In this document: positions 32,844-42,902 of the stretch, in pieces
Position numbering within the stretch: position 1 is the first letter of the stretch
Layout of the letters: each line of letters starts with the position of its first letter
DNA from: Gluconobacter kanchanaburiensis NBRC 103587
GTDB taxonomy: Bacteria > Pseudomonadota > Alphaproteobacteria > Acetobacterales > Acetobacteraceae
DNA length: 64,000 nucleotides
NCBI RefSeq assembly: GCF_007988905.1
Contig: NZ_BJVA01000010.1
Span: forward strand, 25,419 to 89,418
Reading direction: 5' to 3'
Notes under the pieces: generated by a model
Told to the model about the DNA's origin: nothing
The model's input: the letters and a program-made list of their open reading frames with translations, nothing else
The model's database searches: none
Program-made: the position numbers and the translations under genes

Positions 32844-34073
32844 ATGGCTACCGATATTCTAATGCCGGCGCTGTCGCCGACTATGACTGAAGGCAAACTG
32901 GCCCGCTGGCTCAAAGCCGAAGGCGATACCGTCTCGGCCGGCGATGTGATTGCTGAAATCGAGACCGACAAGGCAACCATGGAAGTGGAAGCTGTAGACG
33001 AGGGCATCCTTGGCCGCATCCTAATCCAGGAAGGCGTCGAGGGTATTCCCGTCAACACGCCAATTGCCATTCTTGTGGAAGATGGCGAGGCCGTGCCTGA
33101 CGCCTCGTCCGAGCAGGCCGCAGCAGCTCCGAAGGCTGAGACGGCAAGCGCGGAAACAACGCCTGCTGCTCGGGCAGCTAAAGCTCCGGCTGAGGACAAG
33201 GGCGAGCGGATTTTCGTCTCTCCGCTCGCCAGACGTATGGCGCATGAGCGAGGCATTGCCCTTGACGCTCTGACAGGAAGTGGTCCGAACGGGCGTATTC
33301 TCAAGCGCGACGTTGAGAAAGGCCCGGCTGCGCCCAAGACGGCTCCAAAAGCTGCTGCTACGCCCGTCATTACCGCATCGGAAGAGACGGTCCGTCGGGT
33401 GCCGAACTCGACGATGCGCAAGGTGATCGCGCGTCGTCTGACAGAGTCTAAGACGCAGGTTCCGCATTTCTATGTCTCGATCGATATCGAGCTGGATGCG
33501 CTGCTGGCCCTGCGCTCGAAGCTGAATGCGGCCGCGCAAGAAAACAGCTTCAAGATCTCGGTCAATGACATGATGATCAAAGCCGTGGCGCTGGCGCTGA
33601 AGAAAGTTCCAGGCGTGAACGTCCAGTTCACGGATGCCGAGACGCTGCATTTCGAGAATGTCGATATTTCAATGGCCGTCTCAATTCCGGACGGGCTGAT
33701 CACACCCATCATCCGCAATGCCGATCGCAAGTCCCTGCGCGACATCAGCGTCGAAGCCAAGGATCTGGCCAAGCGCGCGCGCGCCGGAAAGCTCAAACCC
33801 GAGGAATTCCAGGGCGGGACGTTCTCCGTTTCCAATATGGGGATGTTCGGCGTGCGTGACTTCGCGGCGATCATCAATCCGCCACAGGCCGGAATTCTGG
33901 CGATTGCGTCCGGCGAAAAGCGGGCCGTCGTGCGCGGTTCGGAGATTGCTGTTGCGACCGTGATGACGGCAACGCTGTCGGTCGATCATCGTGCAGTGGA
34001 TGGGGCCCTTGGGGCCGAATGGCTGAATGCGCTGCGCGATATCGTGCAGAACCCTTACTTTCTGGTGGTCTGA
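32844..34073 (+). CDS. pdhC: Dihydrolipoamide acetyltransferase, E2 of pyruvate dehydrogenase
   Basis: 409 residues. The lipoyl domain spans 1-80 (Lys in [15 protein letters not shown]), followed by an Ala/Glu-rich linker. A subunit-binding domain lies near 130-165 (SPLARRMAHERGIALDALTG, GRILKRDVEKG). The catalytic domain holds RKVIARRLTESKTQVPHFYV and the active-site DHRAVDGALGAEWL with His and Asp. It transfers the acetyl group to CoA and forms the core of the complex. The ATG lies five bases after the pdhB stop. Confidence 0.96.
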   Translation: MATDILMPALSPTMTEGKLARWLKAEGDTVSAGDVIAEIETDKATMEVEAVDEGILGRILIQEGVEGIPVNTPIAILVEDGEAVPDASSEQAAAAPKAETASAETTPAARAAKAPAEDKGERIFVSPLARRMAHERGIALDALTGSGPNGRILKRDVEKGPAAPKTAPKAAATPVITASEETVRRVPNSTMRKVIARRLTESKTQVPHFYVSIDIELDALLALRSKLNAAAQENSFKISVNDMMIKAVALALKKVPGVNVQFTDAETLHFENVDISMAVSIPDGLITPIIRNADRKSLRDISVEAKDLAKRARAGKLKPEEFQGGTFSVSNMGMFGVRDFAAIINPPQAGILAIASGEKRAVVRGSEIAVATVMTATLSVDHRAVDGALGAEWLNALRDIVQNPYFLVV

Positions 34074-34076
34074 ACC

Positions 34077-35483
34077 ATGTCCGATACATTCGATCTGATT
34101 GTTGTTGGTGGCGGTCCTGGCGGATATGTAGCTGCTCTGCGAGCCAGCCAGCTCGGCATGAGCGTGGCGCTTGTGGAAAGCACGCATTTTGGTGGCGTCT
34201 GCCTGAACTGGGGCTGTATTCCGACCAAGGCGCTTCTGCGCTCTTCGGAAATCCATCATCTTCTGCATGAGCTGGGTACGTTCGGCCTTTCTGCAGACAA
34301 TATCTCGTTCGACCTGTCCAAGATCGTGGGCCGATCACGCAGCATTGCGCGCCGGATGGGAGGCGGGATTGCCCATCTTCTAAAGAAAGCCAAGGTCACA
34401 ACATTTGATGGCCGCGCCAAACTGACCGGACGTTCAGGAGAAGCCCATCAGGTCGCCATTACCAAGGATGGCGCGGCTGTAACAACTATCAAGGCACCCC
34501 ATGTTATTTTGGCAACGGGCGCGCGGGGACGCCAGCTTCCGGGGCTGGAGACGGACGGGACCCTGATCTGGGGGGCACGCGAGGCCATGACGCCGCAAGA
34601 ACTACCGAAGCGTCTTCTGGTCATCGGGTCGGGCGCCATCGGCATCGAATTTGCTTCGTTCTATCGCAATATGGGCAGTGAAGTCACAATCGCCGAAGTG
34701 GCGGATCGGATCCTGATCGCCGAGGATCCAGAAATCAGTGCGGCCGCCCGCAAGGCTTTCGAGAAGCAGGGGATGACGATCATCACCGGCGCGAAGGTCG
34801 GTCCACTGAACAAGAGCGAGAACGAAGTTTCCACGACAATTGAGAGTCCGAAGGGCAAGATTGATCTGACGGTGGACCGCGTCATCTGTGCTGTTGGCAT
34901 TGTGGGCAATGTCGAGGATCTGGGGCTTGAAGGCACGAAGATTCAGGTGGATCGGACCCATATCGTCACGGATGGGTTCTGTCGTACAGGTGAGGCGGGG
35001 ATCTACGCCATTGGCGATGTCGCCGGAGCGCCGTGGCTCGCCCATAAAGCGAGCCACGAGGCCATCTTGTGCGTTGAAAAGATCGCCGGGCGTTCGCCGC
35101 AGCCTTTGCATCCGTTGAACATTCCGGGCTGTACCTATTCGCGCCCCCAGATCGCTTCTGTTGGACTTAGTGAAGAGAAAGCCATTGCCGCCGGACACAA
35201 GGTAAAGGTCGGCCGCTTCCCGTTCATTGCCAACGGTAAAGCCGTCGCTATGGGCGAGACAGACGGTCTGGTGAAAACAGTGTTCGATGCTGCAAGCGGT
35301 GAGCTTCTGGGGGCGCATATGATTGGCGCGGAAGTCACGGAAATGATTCAGGGCTATGTGATCGCCCGTACTGGCGAACTCACAGAGGCAGAACTTATCG
35401 AAACGGTGTTCCCGCATCCGACCATCTCCGAGACCATGCATGAGGCAACTCTCGCGGCCTTCGACGGCCCGCTGCATATCTGA
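34077..35483 (+). CDS. lpd: Dihydrolipoamide dehydrogenase (E3)
   Basis: 468 residues. FAD motif [19 protein letters not shown], redox disulfide in [19 protein letters not shown] motif [20 protein letters not shown], and the C-terminal [18 protein letters not shown] with the His-Glu base pair contributed across the dimer. It reoxidises the lipoyl groups of the complex. It lies three bases after pdhC and six before lipA. Confidence 0.97.
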   Translation: MSDTFDLIVVGGGPGGYVAALRASQLGMSVALVESTHFGGVCLNWGCIPTKALLRSSEIHHLLHELGTFGLSADNISFDLSKIVGRSRSIARRMGGGIAHLLKKAKVTTFDGRAKLTGRSGEAHQVAITKDGAAVTTIKAPHVILATGARGRQLPGLETDGTLIWGAREAMTPQELPKRLLVIGSGAIGIEFASFYRNMGSEVTIAEVADRILIAEDPEISAAARKAFEKQGMTIITGAKVGPLNKSENEVSTTIESPKGKIDLTVDRVICAVGIVGNVEDLGLEGTKIQVDRTHIVTDGFCRTGEAGIYAIGDVAGAPWLAHKASHEAILCVEKIAGRSPQPLHPLNIPGCTYSRPQIASVGLSEEKAIAAGHKVKVGRFPFIANGKAVAMGETDGLVKTVFDAASGELLGAHMIGAEVTEMIQGYVIARTGELTEAELIETVFPHPTISETMHEATLAAFDGPLHI

Positions 35484-35488
35484 GCACC

Positions 35489-36457
35489 ATGTCCCAGCGC
35501 ATCACCATCGATCATCGCGCGATGCCCATTCTCCGTCATCCGGAGAAGGCTCATCGCCCTGACAATCCGATTCAGCGCAAACCGTCCTGGATTCGAGTCA
35601 AAGCGCCTAATCACCCAGTCTATCACGAGACGCGGGCGCTGATGCGCGATGCCGGTCTGGTTACGGTCTGCGAGGAAGCGGCATGCCCCAATATCGGGGA
35701 ATGCTGGTCGCAGCGTCATGCCACGATGATGATCATGGGCGAGATCTGCACCCGGGCCTGTGCGTTCTGCAACGTCACGACCGGGATGCCGAAGCATCTT
35801 GATGCAGACGAGCCCCGACGTGTTGGCGAGGCCGTGGCAAAACTCGGGCTGCGGCATGTCGTCATCACATCCGTGGACCGTGACGATCTCGCAGATGGCG
35901 GTGCGGATCATTTCGCGCAGGTCATCCGTTCGATCCGACAGACATCTCCCGAGACCACGATTGAAATCCTCACCCCCGATTTCCTTCGCAAAGATGGGGC
36001 GCTGGAAGTTGTTGTGGCTGCACGGCCCGACGTGTTCAATCACAATATCGAGACTGTACCCCGACTATATCCCACCATCCGGCCAGGTGCGCGTTACTAT
36101 CAATCCGTTCGACTTCTGGACGGAGTAAAGAAACTCGATCCTTCCATTTTTACCAAGTCCGGCCTGATGCTTGGCCTAGGCGAGGAGCGTATGGAAGTGG
36201 CTCAGGTGATGGATGATTTCAGGATCGCTGATGTCGATTTCCTGACACTGGGGCAATATCTCCAACCTTCCGCAAAACATGCGGCCGTTGAAAAGTTTAT
36301 TACCCCCGACGAGTTTGACGGCTATGCTGCTGCTGCCCGTTCAAAAGGATTTCTTCAGGTCAGCGCCAGCCCCCTGACCCGGTCCTCCTATCATGCGGAC
36401 AGCGACTTCGCGAAGCTTCAGGTCGCGCGAAGCAGCCGTCTGAAAGAAAGTCTCTGA
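35489..36457 (+). CDS. lipA: Lipoyl synthase
   Basis: 322 residues, radical SAM. The auxiliary cluster Cys set is in [13 protein letters not shown], the radical SAM cluster in [10 protein letters not shown], and the C-terminal Ser ligand in [11 protein letters not shown]. It inserts two sulfurs into protein-bound octanoyl groups. Its place in the pdh operon makes sense because PdhB and PdhC both need lipoate. The stop overlaps the next start by one base. Confidence 0.96.
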   Translation: MSQRITIDHRAMPILRHPEKAHRPDNPIQRKPSWIRVKAPNHPVYHETRALMRDAGLVTVCEEAACPNIGECWSQRHATMMIMGEICTRACAFCNVTTGMPKHLDADEPRRVGEAVAKLGLRHVVITSVDRDDLADGGADHFAQVIRSIRQTSPETTIEILTPDFLRKDGALEVVVAARPDVFNHNIETVPRLYPTIRPGARYYQSVRLLDGVKKLDPSIFTKSGLMLGLGEERMEVAQVMDDFRIADVDFLTLGQYLQPSAKHAAVEKFITPDEFDGYAAAARSKGFLQVSASPLTRSSYHADSDFAKLQVARSSRLKESL

Positions 36458-36939
36458 TGCCGACACATGCCGAGCAAAGGTTGATTGCCTACACACCGGA
36501 TCAGCTTTTTGATCTTGTGGCGGATGTGGAAAAATATCCGCAGTTCTTGCCTTGGTGTGTCAAGGCGAGCATTCGCACGCGGACTGAACAGGAACTGGTC
36601 GCAGACCTGACGATTGGCTTCGGGCCGTTTCGTGAGACCTTCACCAGTCGCGTCACTCTGGAGCGGCCGTCCCGGATCCGGGTGCGCTACGAGAAGGGGC
36701 CTTTCCGCTATCTCAATAACGTCTGGACCTTTACCCCTGACCCTCGTGGCTGTCTGGTCGATTTCTTTGTGGACTTTGAGTTCCGTTCAAGACTTCTACA
36801 GAACGCAATGGGTGTTGTTTTCAATGAAGGCGTACGCCTGATGGTGTCAGCCTTTATAAAACGGGCGCGCGATATCTATGGGGTACAAGCGACGAAAGCT
36901 GTGCCTCCTGCCGCGCCGGGGCTGTCTCAAGGAACATAA
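36457..36939 (+). CDS. COQ10/RatA-type START domain protein
   Basis: 160 residues of a single START/polyketide-cyclase-like domain: LIAYTPDQLFDLVADVEKYP, QFLPWCVKASIRTRTEQELV and a C-terminal amphipathic helix. Homologues are COQ10, which binds ubiquinone and supports respiration in mitochondria, and RatA of E. coli; the alphaproteobacterial position after lipA favours a COQ10-like role (inference). The ATG overlaps the lipA stop (TGATG). Confidence 0.86.
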   Translation: MPTHAEQRLIAYTPDQLFDLVADVEKYPQFLPWCVKASIRTRTEQELVADLTIGFGPFRETFTSRVTLERPSRIRVRYEKGPFRYLNNVWTFTPDPRGCLVDFFVDFEFRSRLLQNAMGVVFNEGVRLMVSAFIKRARDIYGVQATKAVPPAAPGLSQGT

Positions 36940-36960
36940 AGTCTCGAAATATTTTCAAAA

Positions 36961-37002
36961 CCATTCGGTGTCTGACCCGTTGCAGCGTCAGACACCGAAT
37001 GG
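36961..37002. other. Perfect 16-bp hairpin ahead of the His-rich protein gene
   Basis: CCATTCGGTGTCTGAC and GTCAGACACCGAATGG are exact reverse complements around a 10-base loop, ending 21 bases before the next ATG. There is no T run on the plus strand; on the minus strand TTTT follows. It could end the pdh-lipA transcript with Rho help, or act as a 5' leader structure for the next gene. Confidence 0.6.
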
Positions 37003-37023
37003 TGACAAGAAAAGGATTACGTC

Positions 37024-37338
37024 ATGAAAAAAATTTCCTTCGGCGCTTTTGCCCTGACCGCTCTGGTTGCTGCTGCTTCCCCTGCCATCGCAGCACACCA
37101 TCATCATGGTAAGCACCATGGCAAAGCCGCTCATACACAGAAGACTGACAGCGAGTCTGCGACGGATGCTCTGAATGCCCGTTCCCTTCAGCAGGCACAG
37201 ACTCCGGTCGCGCCAAACGCTCCGACAGCCGCTGTTCCGCCCGTCGCCCCCACTGCGGTTCCTACCGCTCCCAGCCTTCAGGCCACTCCGCCGGCTCCCG
37301 CCGCTTCCACGATGCCCGCCCCAACACAGGGCGACTGA
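37024..37338 (+). CDS. Small exported His- and Pro/Ala-rich protein
   Basis: 104 residues. A clear signal peptide (MKKISFGAFALTALVAAASP, cleavage after AIAA) is followed at once by HHHHGKHHGKAAH, then a Pro/Ala/Thr-rich tail with repeated APTAAVPPVAPTAVPTAP. AAAGGA lies seven bases before the ATG. I do not recognise a family. The His cluster next to the mature N-terminus suggests metal binding or buffering in the periplasm (inference only). It lies between a strong hairpin and a terminator, so it is a separate small transcription unit or a regulated tail of the pdh operon. Confidence 0.75.
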   Translation: MKKISFGAFALTALVAAASPAIAAHHHHGKHHGKAAHTQKTDSESATDALNARSLQQAQTPVAPNAPTAAVPPVAPTAVPTAPSLQATPPAPAASTMPAPTQGD

Positions 37339-37357
37339 TTTCCAGAGTCTGTAATGA

Positions 37358-37390
37358 AAAAAACGGCCTCGTTTTTCGAGGCCGTTTTTT
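37358..37390. terminator. Bidirectional terminator
   Basis: AAAAAACGGCCTCG and CGAGGCCGTTTTTT are perfect arms around a T5 loop. It ends the His-rich protein gene on the plus strand and the CinA-type gene on the minus strand. Confidence 0.92.
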
Positions 37391-37875
37391 CAGCTTTCCA
37401 GAACCATCAGAAGAGCTTCTCTTACAGAGAGACGCCTTACGGTCTGACGATCACCCATAAAGTGTTTCTGAACACTAATCGCCAGACCCGAGCGTGACGC
37501 GAGTGCAAAGCAAACCGTACCAACAGGTTTTGAAATTGTCCCGCCACCTGGTCCGGCAATTCCAGTCACAGACAATGCCAGATCAGCATTCAACGCGTGG
37601 GAAAGACCACCTCGTGCCATTGCCTCCGCAGTCTGCAGACTAACGGCGCCAAAAAGCCGGAGTATCGTTTCCGGTACTCCGACCGCGCTCGTTTTCAGGT
37701 CGTTGGAATAGGTGACAAAACTCCCTTCCAGTACCTCCGATGATCCTGGAAGATCACTCAGAGTGGCGCTGATCAGCCCTCCCGTGCAGCTCTCGACAGT
37801 GACCAGTCTGCGGCCTGACTGGCGCAAAGTTTCGAGCACCTTTTGGGCAAGGACAGGCAGATCGTTATCCGGCAT
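37390..37875 (-). CDS. pncC: CinA C-terminal domain / nicotinamide-nucleotide amidohydrolase (PncC)
   Basis: 161 residues made of the CinA C-terminal domain only. It shows RRLVTVESCTGGLISATLSD (catalytic Ser/Thr region), FVTYSNDLKTSAVGV, EAMARGGLSHALNADLALSV and the signature TGIAGPGGGTISKPVGTV. The family deamidates nicotinamide mononucleotide to NaMN in pyridine nucleotide recycling. Its start lies inside the upstream lytic transglycosylase gene (11-base overlap). Confidence 0.92.
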   Translation of the reverse strand: MPDNDLPVLAQKVLETLRQSGRRLVTVESCTGGLISATLSDLPGSSEVLEGSFVTYSNDLKTSAVGVPETILRLFGAVSLQTAEAMARGGLSHALNADLALSVTGIAGPGGGTISKPVGTVCFALASRSGLAISVQKHFMGDRQTVRRLSVREALLMVLES

Positions 37876-39754
37876 GCATGTTTCTCACGCGATAGACCAT
37901 CATTCCCGCTTCAATGTTTTCAATATAAAGGCGCGTTTCGCGATAAGGAAGGCGCTCGATCCAGTCCAGAAGACCATCTTCCGACAGGGGCTCGGGCGGG
38001 GGATTAGCCTTTAACCACTGGTCAACCCGATGTGGACCGGCGTTGTAGGCCGCAAGAGCATACGGAATGACGTTTCCAAAGCGCCCCAGAAGCTGCGAGA
38101 CATACGCATTACCAACTTTGAGATTTGTCTGGGGATCAGTCAGGGCAGCAGCCGAGACATTCAGAGATCCGAAATGAGCCTTGCGAACGATGTCTTTTGC
38201 AGCCGCAGGAAGAATCTGAAGCAGTCCGATGGCATGGGCACCACTGATCGCATCAGAATCGAAGCCACTTTCCTGCCTGATGATGGCTGGAAGCAGACCA
38301 TCGGGAATGGTTGAGGCATCAGGATAGGGATCGGGATAACCCTCGGGATAAAGAGGAATGCCTTTCCGCGCGAGCGCATAAGATGCAAAGACTTCGGGAG
38401 CACTTACGCCAAGCCGGGAAGCCGCTACGGCCACGGCTTTCTGTCCCTCCGGCGAAGGATTGACTACTTCAAGCATCATCAGGAAATCCCGTGCGTGATC
38501 GGGATCCCCCGCCTGTACCAGATCCGTTGCAGCTTCAAGCAGATCCGGACGGCTGATTGCGCCTATAGCTGGGGAGGGAAGGGATTGCAGTGATTGCGCA
38601 AGAGCCTGGTCAAAAGCTGCCGAACTGCGTCCGGAAACGAGGATCGCGTTCTCTCCTGTCAGGCTTGCAAGCGCGAGTTGACCGGCGAAGGTCGTCGGGA
38701 ATGCAGTGGCCTTGTGAAAAGCGGCTTCCGCTTCATCGCGTTTTCCGGAGGCCTGAAGGGCACGACCCGCCCAGTAATAGCCTCGTGCCTGCATCTGGAG
38801 GGACGTTGCGCTCTGAAGCAGAGTGAAGAACTCAGCCGCGCGCTCGGGGGCCTGAAGCTCTCTCAAGGCGATAATACCACTCAGAAGCGCTGCTTCCTGA
38901 CGATCCGTCGTGTCGGAGGGAAGCGTTGTGTCATCGGCAAGCTCAAACGCTTCTTCGGGACGGCCGGCCAAAAGAAAGGCGCGCGCGAGGCTGATGCGTT
39001 CAGAGGACCATTCATGCGATGGCACAGCCTTCTGCAGGGCCGTACCCTGTGCACGCCACAATGCAAGGGCTTCGTCCAGCCTATCCCCCCGGCGCAGAGC
39101 ACGGATGCGATATCGGATCAGAACGGGATCTGCCTGTAACGTAGCTGGCAGAGAAGCAAAGACAGCATCAGCGTCCGGGGAGGCCAGACGTTCGGCGAGA
39201 CGGGCGCGGGCAAGAGGTTGCTGATCGGGAAGGAGGCGTTCAATCTGACGGGAGGCGGCAGAAAACTGTCCCCGAAGTTCCAACGCTTCATACCGGCTCC
39301 ATTGATCAGCAGCCGTAAAACTCTGCCCGAACTTCTGAAGCAGCATAGTCTCATCAGCAGTTTTCAGTACGTTTCCAGACAGCCAGATCCGCTTTGCGGT
39401 TGATGCCGGATCCGGAAGGTGATCCGCACAGGCTGTAAATGCTGAAAGAAGTGTCAGCGGATAGAGCGGACATAGCGCATTCAGTGTTTGTGAATCCGAC
39501 AGTTTGGAAAGCGCATTCTGATATCGCCAGAGAATACGGACTCTCTGTGGCCATTGCGGTGCCTGCGCCAGAAAACTGGCATATCGTTCGGCAGGCAGGG
39601 TATCGCCGCCGGGCCCGACGAGCACAAGCCATTCCGAGAGGCGCTCCCGCATGGGTGGCACAGATGGGACCGTGACAGGTTCCGCCAATGCGGACGAGAC
39701 TGTGAAAACAGTCATGAAGACTGCGACAAGCGCTTTCTCAGTTCGGCAGAACAT
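37865..39754 (-). CDS. slt: Soluble lytic murein transglycosylase (Slt70-like)
   Basis: About 629 residues with a signal peptide (KALVAVFMTVFTVSSALA). A long alpha-superhelical U/L domain precedes the C-terminal lysozyme-like domain with the catalytic Glu in AIIRQESGFDSDAISG, then AIGLLQILPAAA and YALAAYNAGPHRVDQWL. It cleaves glycan strands of peptidoglycan to 1,6-anhydro ends in the periplasm. The start could be 39754 or 39772; both overlap the 3' end of the TerC-family gene, so the two are coupled. Confidence 0.9.
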   Translation of the reverse strand: MFCRTEKALVAVFMTVFTVSSALAEPVTVPSVPPMRERLSEWLVLVGPGGDTLPAERYASFLAQAPQWPQRVRILWRYQNALSKLSDSQTLNALCPLYPLTLLSAFTACADHLPDPASTAKRIWLSGNVLKTADETMLLQKFGQSFTAADQWSRYEALELRGQFSAASRQIERLLPDQQPLARARLAERLASPDADAVFASLPATLQADPVLIRYRIRALRRGDRLDEALALWRAQGTALQKAVPSHEWSSERISLARAFLLAGRPEEAFELADDTTLPSDTTDRQEAALLSGIIALRELQAPERAAEFFTLLQSATSLQMQARGYYWAGRALQASGKRDEAEAAFHKATAFPTTFAGQLALASLTGENAILVSGRSSAAFDQALAQSLQSLPSPAIGAISRPDLLEAATDLVQAGDPDHARDFLMMLEVVNPSPEGQKAVAVAASRLGVSAPEVFASYALARKGIPLYPEGYPDPYPDASTIPDGLLPAIIRQESGFDSDAISGAHAIGLLQILPAAAKDIVRKAHFGSLNVSAAALTDPQTNLKVGNAYVSQLLGRFGNVIPYALAAYNAGPHRVDQWLKANPPPEPLSEDGLLDWIERLPYRETRLYIENIEAGMMVYRVRNMHAG

Positions 39755-40340
39755 GCGTCCAGATCTCTCCACCGCCGCGGATGATAAGTTCGACTGCGAC
39801 CCCCAGAACCACCAACAGACCGATCCATGCGATCCAGCGGTATCTGGCGAGAAGGTTGGCGACCAGTGATGCAGCCAGCCCCATCAGTAACACGGAGAGC
39901 ACGAGGCCCGAGACAAGAATCCATGGATGCCCGACAGCCGCGCCTGCGACGGCCAGGACGTTGTCGAGGCTCATGGACAGATCCGCCACCACAATCCGCA
40001 GCACCGCCGGACCAAGGCGCGGCGGTGCAGGCTCAACGTCCTCGTGATGCTCCCCGACACGCAACTCGCGATACATCTTCCAGCAGACCCACAACAGAAG
40101 GAACCCACCTGCAAACGTAAGGCCGACGACTGCAAGAAGAGTTGTTGCCAGAAGGGCCAGTCCTACCCTTAGTACGGCTGCGAATCCGGTTCCGAAAAGA
40201 ATGGCCAGACGGCGCTGCCGTCCTTCGAGATTACGGACGGCCATCCCGATGACGACGGCATTATCCCCGGCAAGAGTGATATCGATCAGGGTGATCTGGC
40301 CGAGGGCGACAAGGGCGTGAAGCAAGGAGTCAGGGGCCAA
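39738..40340 (-). CDS. TerC-family integral membrane protein (YjbE-like)
   Basis: 200 residues, about seven membrane helices. The conserved acidic membrane motifs ITLIDITLAGDNAVVIGMAV and VVADLSMSLDNVLAVAGAA are the hallmark of TerC proteins, which are linked to tellurite resistance and, in recent work on other bacteria, to manganese export during exoenzyme metallation. A cytoplasmic loop carries EHHEDVEPAP. It leads the short operon TerC-slt-pncC. Confidence 0.88.
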   Translation of the reverse strand: MAPDSLLHALVALGQITLIDITLAGDNAVVIGMAVRNLEGRQRRLAILFGTGFAAVLRVGLALLATTLLAVVGLTFAGGFLLLWVCWKMYRELRVGEHHEDVEPAPPRLGPAVLRIVVADLSMSLDNVLAVAGAAVGHPWILVSGLVLSVLLMGLAASLVANLLARYRWIAWIGLLVVLGVAVELIIRGGGEIWTHVLPN

Positions 40341-40431
40341 GGTGTCATTCTTCCGAAAAGGGGTCCGTGCAATATCTTCGTATTTGGTCTAAGGAGCCTC
40401 CGTAAAGCCCCACCCCGCATCCGGAGTTCGC

Positions 40432-41763
40432 ATGGTACCCCGTTACAGCCGTCCTCAGATGACTGCCATCTGGTCTCCCGCCAATCGTTTTCGCATCTGG
40501 TTCGAGATCGAAGCCCTTGCCTGCGAAGCCATGGCAAAACGGGGTGACATTCCCGCCGAATCAGCAAAGACCATTCGCGAGAAAGGTAACGTTGCCATGG
40601 CGGCGTTCTCCGATGCGGATCTGGCCCGCATCGATGAGATCGAGGCTGAAACACGCCATGACGTCATTGCGTTCCTGACCTGGCTTGCGGAAAAGGTCGG
40701 CCCGGACAGCCGTTTCGTGCATCTGGGCATGACATCTTCGGACGTACTGGATACCTGCCTGTCTGTTCAGATGACGCAGGCTGCCGATCTGCTTTTGGAA
40801 GATCTGGACCGCGTTCTGGCCGCTCTCAAAGAACGCGCCTACGAGCATCGCAACACGGTGACGATCGGTCGCAGCCATGCAATCCATGCCGAACCGACCA
40901 GCTTTGGCCTGAAGATTGCCGGGCACTATGCGGAGTTTGCCCGTAATCGCGAGCGTCTGGTGCAGGCCCGGAAGGAAATCGCCGTCTGTGCAATTTCCGG
41001 CGCTGTCGGCACCTATGCCCATATCGACCCGGAAATCGAAGAATACGTCGCCGACAAACTGGGGCTGGCTGTCGAGAGCGTATCCACGCAGGTCATTCCG
41101 CGCGACCGTCACGCCGCATTCTTCTGCACCCTCGGCGTGATTGCCAGTGGTATTGAGCGTCTGGCCGTTGAAGTGCGTCATTTACAGCGTTCCGAAGTCC
41201 GTGAAGCGGAGGAGTTCTTCCACAAGGGACAGAAGGGCAGCTCGGCGATGCCGCACAAGCGCAACCCAGTCCTGTCAGAGAACCTGACGGGTCTGGCGCG
41301 CCTGATCCGCTCGCATGTCATTCCGGCTCTGGAGAACGTCGCGCTCTGGCATGAGCGGGACATCAGCCACTCCGCGGTCGAACGCAATATCTGCCCCGAT
41401 GCTACGATCGGTCTGGATTTCGCGCTGATGCGTCTGGCTGGAATGATGGAAAAGCTAGTCGTCTATCCCGAGCAGATGATTGCGAACATGGAGAGCCTCG
41501 GTGGCGTCGTCCATTCCGGCGAGGTTCTGTTGACGCTGGCTCGTGCGGGCATTTCGCGCGAGGACGCCTATCGCATCGTACAGCGGAATGCCATGGAAAC
41601 ATGGACGAAGCTGAACAAGCCGGGCTTCAAGACGTTCCGTGAAAATCTCGAAGCCGATCCGGAAGTGGCGGGTCGCGTCAGCAAAGAAATTCTCGACCAG
41701 GCCTTTGACCCGGCACAGCATCTGCGCGCCGTGGATCGCATCTTCGCCCGTATCTTCAACTGA
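40432..41763 (+). CDS. purB: Adenylosuccinate lyase
   Basis: 443 residues. The fumarase/aspartase superfamily signature GSSAMPHKRNPVLSEN is present, with VHLGMTSSDVLDTCLSVQM and TVTIGRSHAIHAEPTSFGLK (catalytic His). It acts twice in purine synthesis, on SAICAR and adenylosuccinate. CGGAG lies five bases before the ATG. purC follows after 135 bases, so purB probably begins the purine cluster. Confidence 0.97.
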   Translation: MVPRYSRPQMTAIWSPANRFRIWFEIEALACEAMAKRGDIPAESAKTIREKGNVAMAAFSDADLARIDEIEAETRHDVIAFLTWLAEKVGPDSRFVHLGMTSSDVLDTCLSVQMTQAADLLLEDLDRVLAALKERAYEHRNTVTIGRSHAIHAEPTSFGLKIAGHYAEFARNRERLVQARKEIAVCAISGAVGTYAHIDPEIEEYVADKLGLAVESVSTQVIPRDRHAAFFCTLGVIASGIERLAVEVRHLQRSEVREAEEFFHKGQKGSSAMPHKRNPVLSENLTGLARLIRSHVIPALENVALWHERDISHSAVERNICPDATIGLDFALMRLAGMMEKLVVYPEQMIANMESLGGVVHSGEVLLTLARAGISREDAYRIVQRNAMETWTKLNKPGFKTFRENLEADPEVAGRVSKEILDQAFDPAQHLRAVDRIFARIFN

Positions 41764-41898
41764 GAGGTATGCGGGACGTAGACTTCCAGCGTTCCGCACA
41801 CTCGCAGTTCCGGTTCCGCAATGCTATGGAACCACAAGTCGTCGCTGCTCCAGCTGTCCGCATTTCCTGTCAGGACGGCGCAACGCTAAGGATTGCTC

Positions 41899-42663
41899 AT
41901 GGCTCGCCGCCGCCAGCTCTATGAGGGCAAAGCCAAGGTTCTTTTTGAAGGCCCAGAACCCGGCACACTCGTTCAGTACTTCAAGGATGACGCCACCGCC
42001 GGAAACGGCGCGAAGAGCGGCATCATCACCGGCAAGGGTGTCCTGAACAACCGCATCAGCGAATACCTGATGCTCAAACTTCATGAGATCAATATCCCGA
42101 CCCACTTCATCCGTCGGCTGAACATGCGCGAGCAGCTCATCCGCGAAGTGGAGATCATTCCGCTTGAAGTCGTGGTGCGCAATGTGGCGGCGGGCTCGCT
42201 GGCCAAGCGGCTTGGCATCCCCGAGGGAACCCGCCTGCCGCGCACGATCATTGAATATTACTACAAGAACGACGCGCTCAACGACCCGATGGTGTCGGAA
42301 GAGCATATCGCAGCGTTTAACTGGGCCGCACCGCAGGACATGGATGACATGAACCAGCTGGCACTCAGAACAAATGATTTCCTGATGGGCATGTTCACGG
42401 CCGTGGGTATCACGCTGGTGGATTTCAAACTGGAATTCGGACGGATCTGGGAAGGCGAGGAGATGCGTATTCTTCTGGCGGACGAGATTTCACCGGATAA
42501 CTGTCGCCTGTGGGATTCCAAGACGAACGAAAAAATGGACAAGGATCGCTTCCGCCGCGACATGGGTCGCGTCGAGGAAGCATATCAGGAAGTGGCAAAG
42601 CGTCTCGGCATCCTGCCCGAGGCCGGGAATGGTGACCTCAAGGGTCCGGAGGCAGTGCAGTGA
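41899..42663 (+). CDS. purC: Phosphoribosylaminoimidazole-succinocarboxamide synthase
   Basis: 254 residues from the ATG at 41899, with AAGGA six bases before it. Motifs are [49 protein letters not shown] and [11 protein letters not shown]. It makes SAICAR from CAIR and aspartate. The stop overlaps the purS start by four bases (GTGA). Confidence 0.96.
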   Translation: MARRRQLYEGKAKVLFEGPEPGTLVQYFKDDATAGNGAKSGIITGKGVLNNRISEYLMLKLHEINIPTHFIRRLNMREQLIREVEIIPLEVVVRNVAAGSLAKRLGIPEGTRLPRTIIEYYYKNDALNDPMVSEEHIAAFNWAAPQDMDDMNQLALRTNDFLMGMFTAVGITLVDFKLEFGRIWEGEEMRILLADEISPDNCRLWDSKTNEKMDKDRFRRDMGRVEEAYQEVAKRLGILPEAGNGDLKGPEAVQ

Positions 42664-42902
42664 AAATCCGTGTTTTTGTTTCCCTGAAAGACGGCGTTCT
42701 TGATCCGCAGGGCAAGGCTGTAGGCCATGCTCTGGAAACCCTCGGCTTCAAGGGGCTCGGCGAAGTTCGCGTCAACCGCGTCGTCGAACTTGAGGTTCCG
42801 ACCGACAATGCCGCCGATGCGTTGGCACAGGGCGAGGCTATGGCGCGCGCGCTTCTGGCTAACGAAGTCATCGAAGATTTCAGTGTCGAGGTAGCAGAAT
42901 GA
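42660..42902 (+). CDS. purS: Phosphoribosylformylglycinamidine synthase subunit PurS
   Basis: 80 residues from a [23 protein letters not shown] and [19 protein letters not shown] are typical. PurS bridges PurQ and the small form of PurL to build the FGAM synthetase complex, as in Gram-positive and alphaproteobacterial purine pathways. It overlaps both neighbours by four bases. Confidence 0.95.
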   Translation: MKIRVFVSLKDGVLDPQGKAVGHALETLGFKGLGEVRVNRVVELEVPTDNAADALAQGEAMARALLANEVIEDFSVEVAE

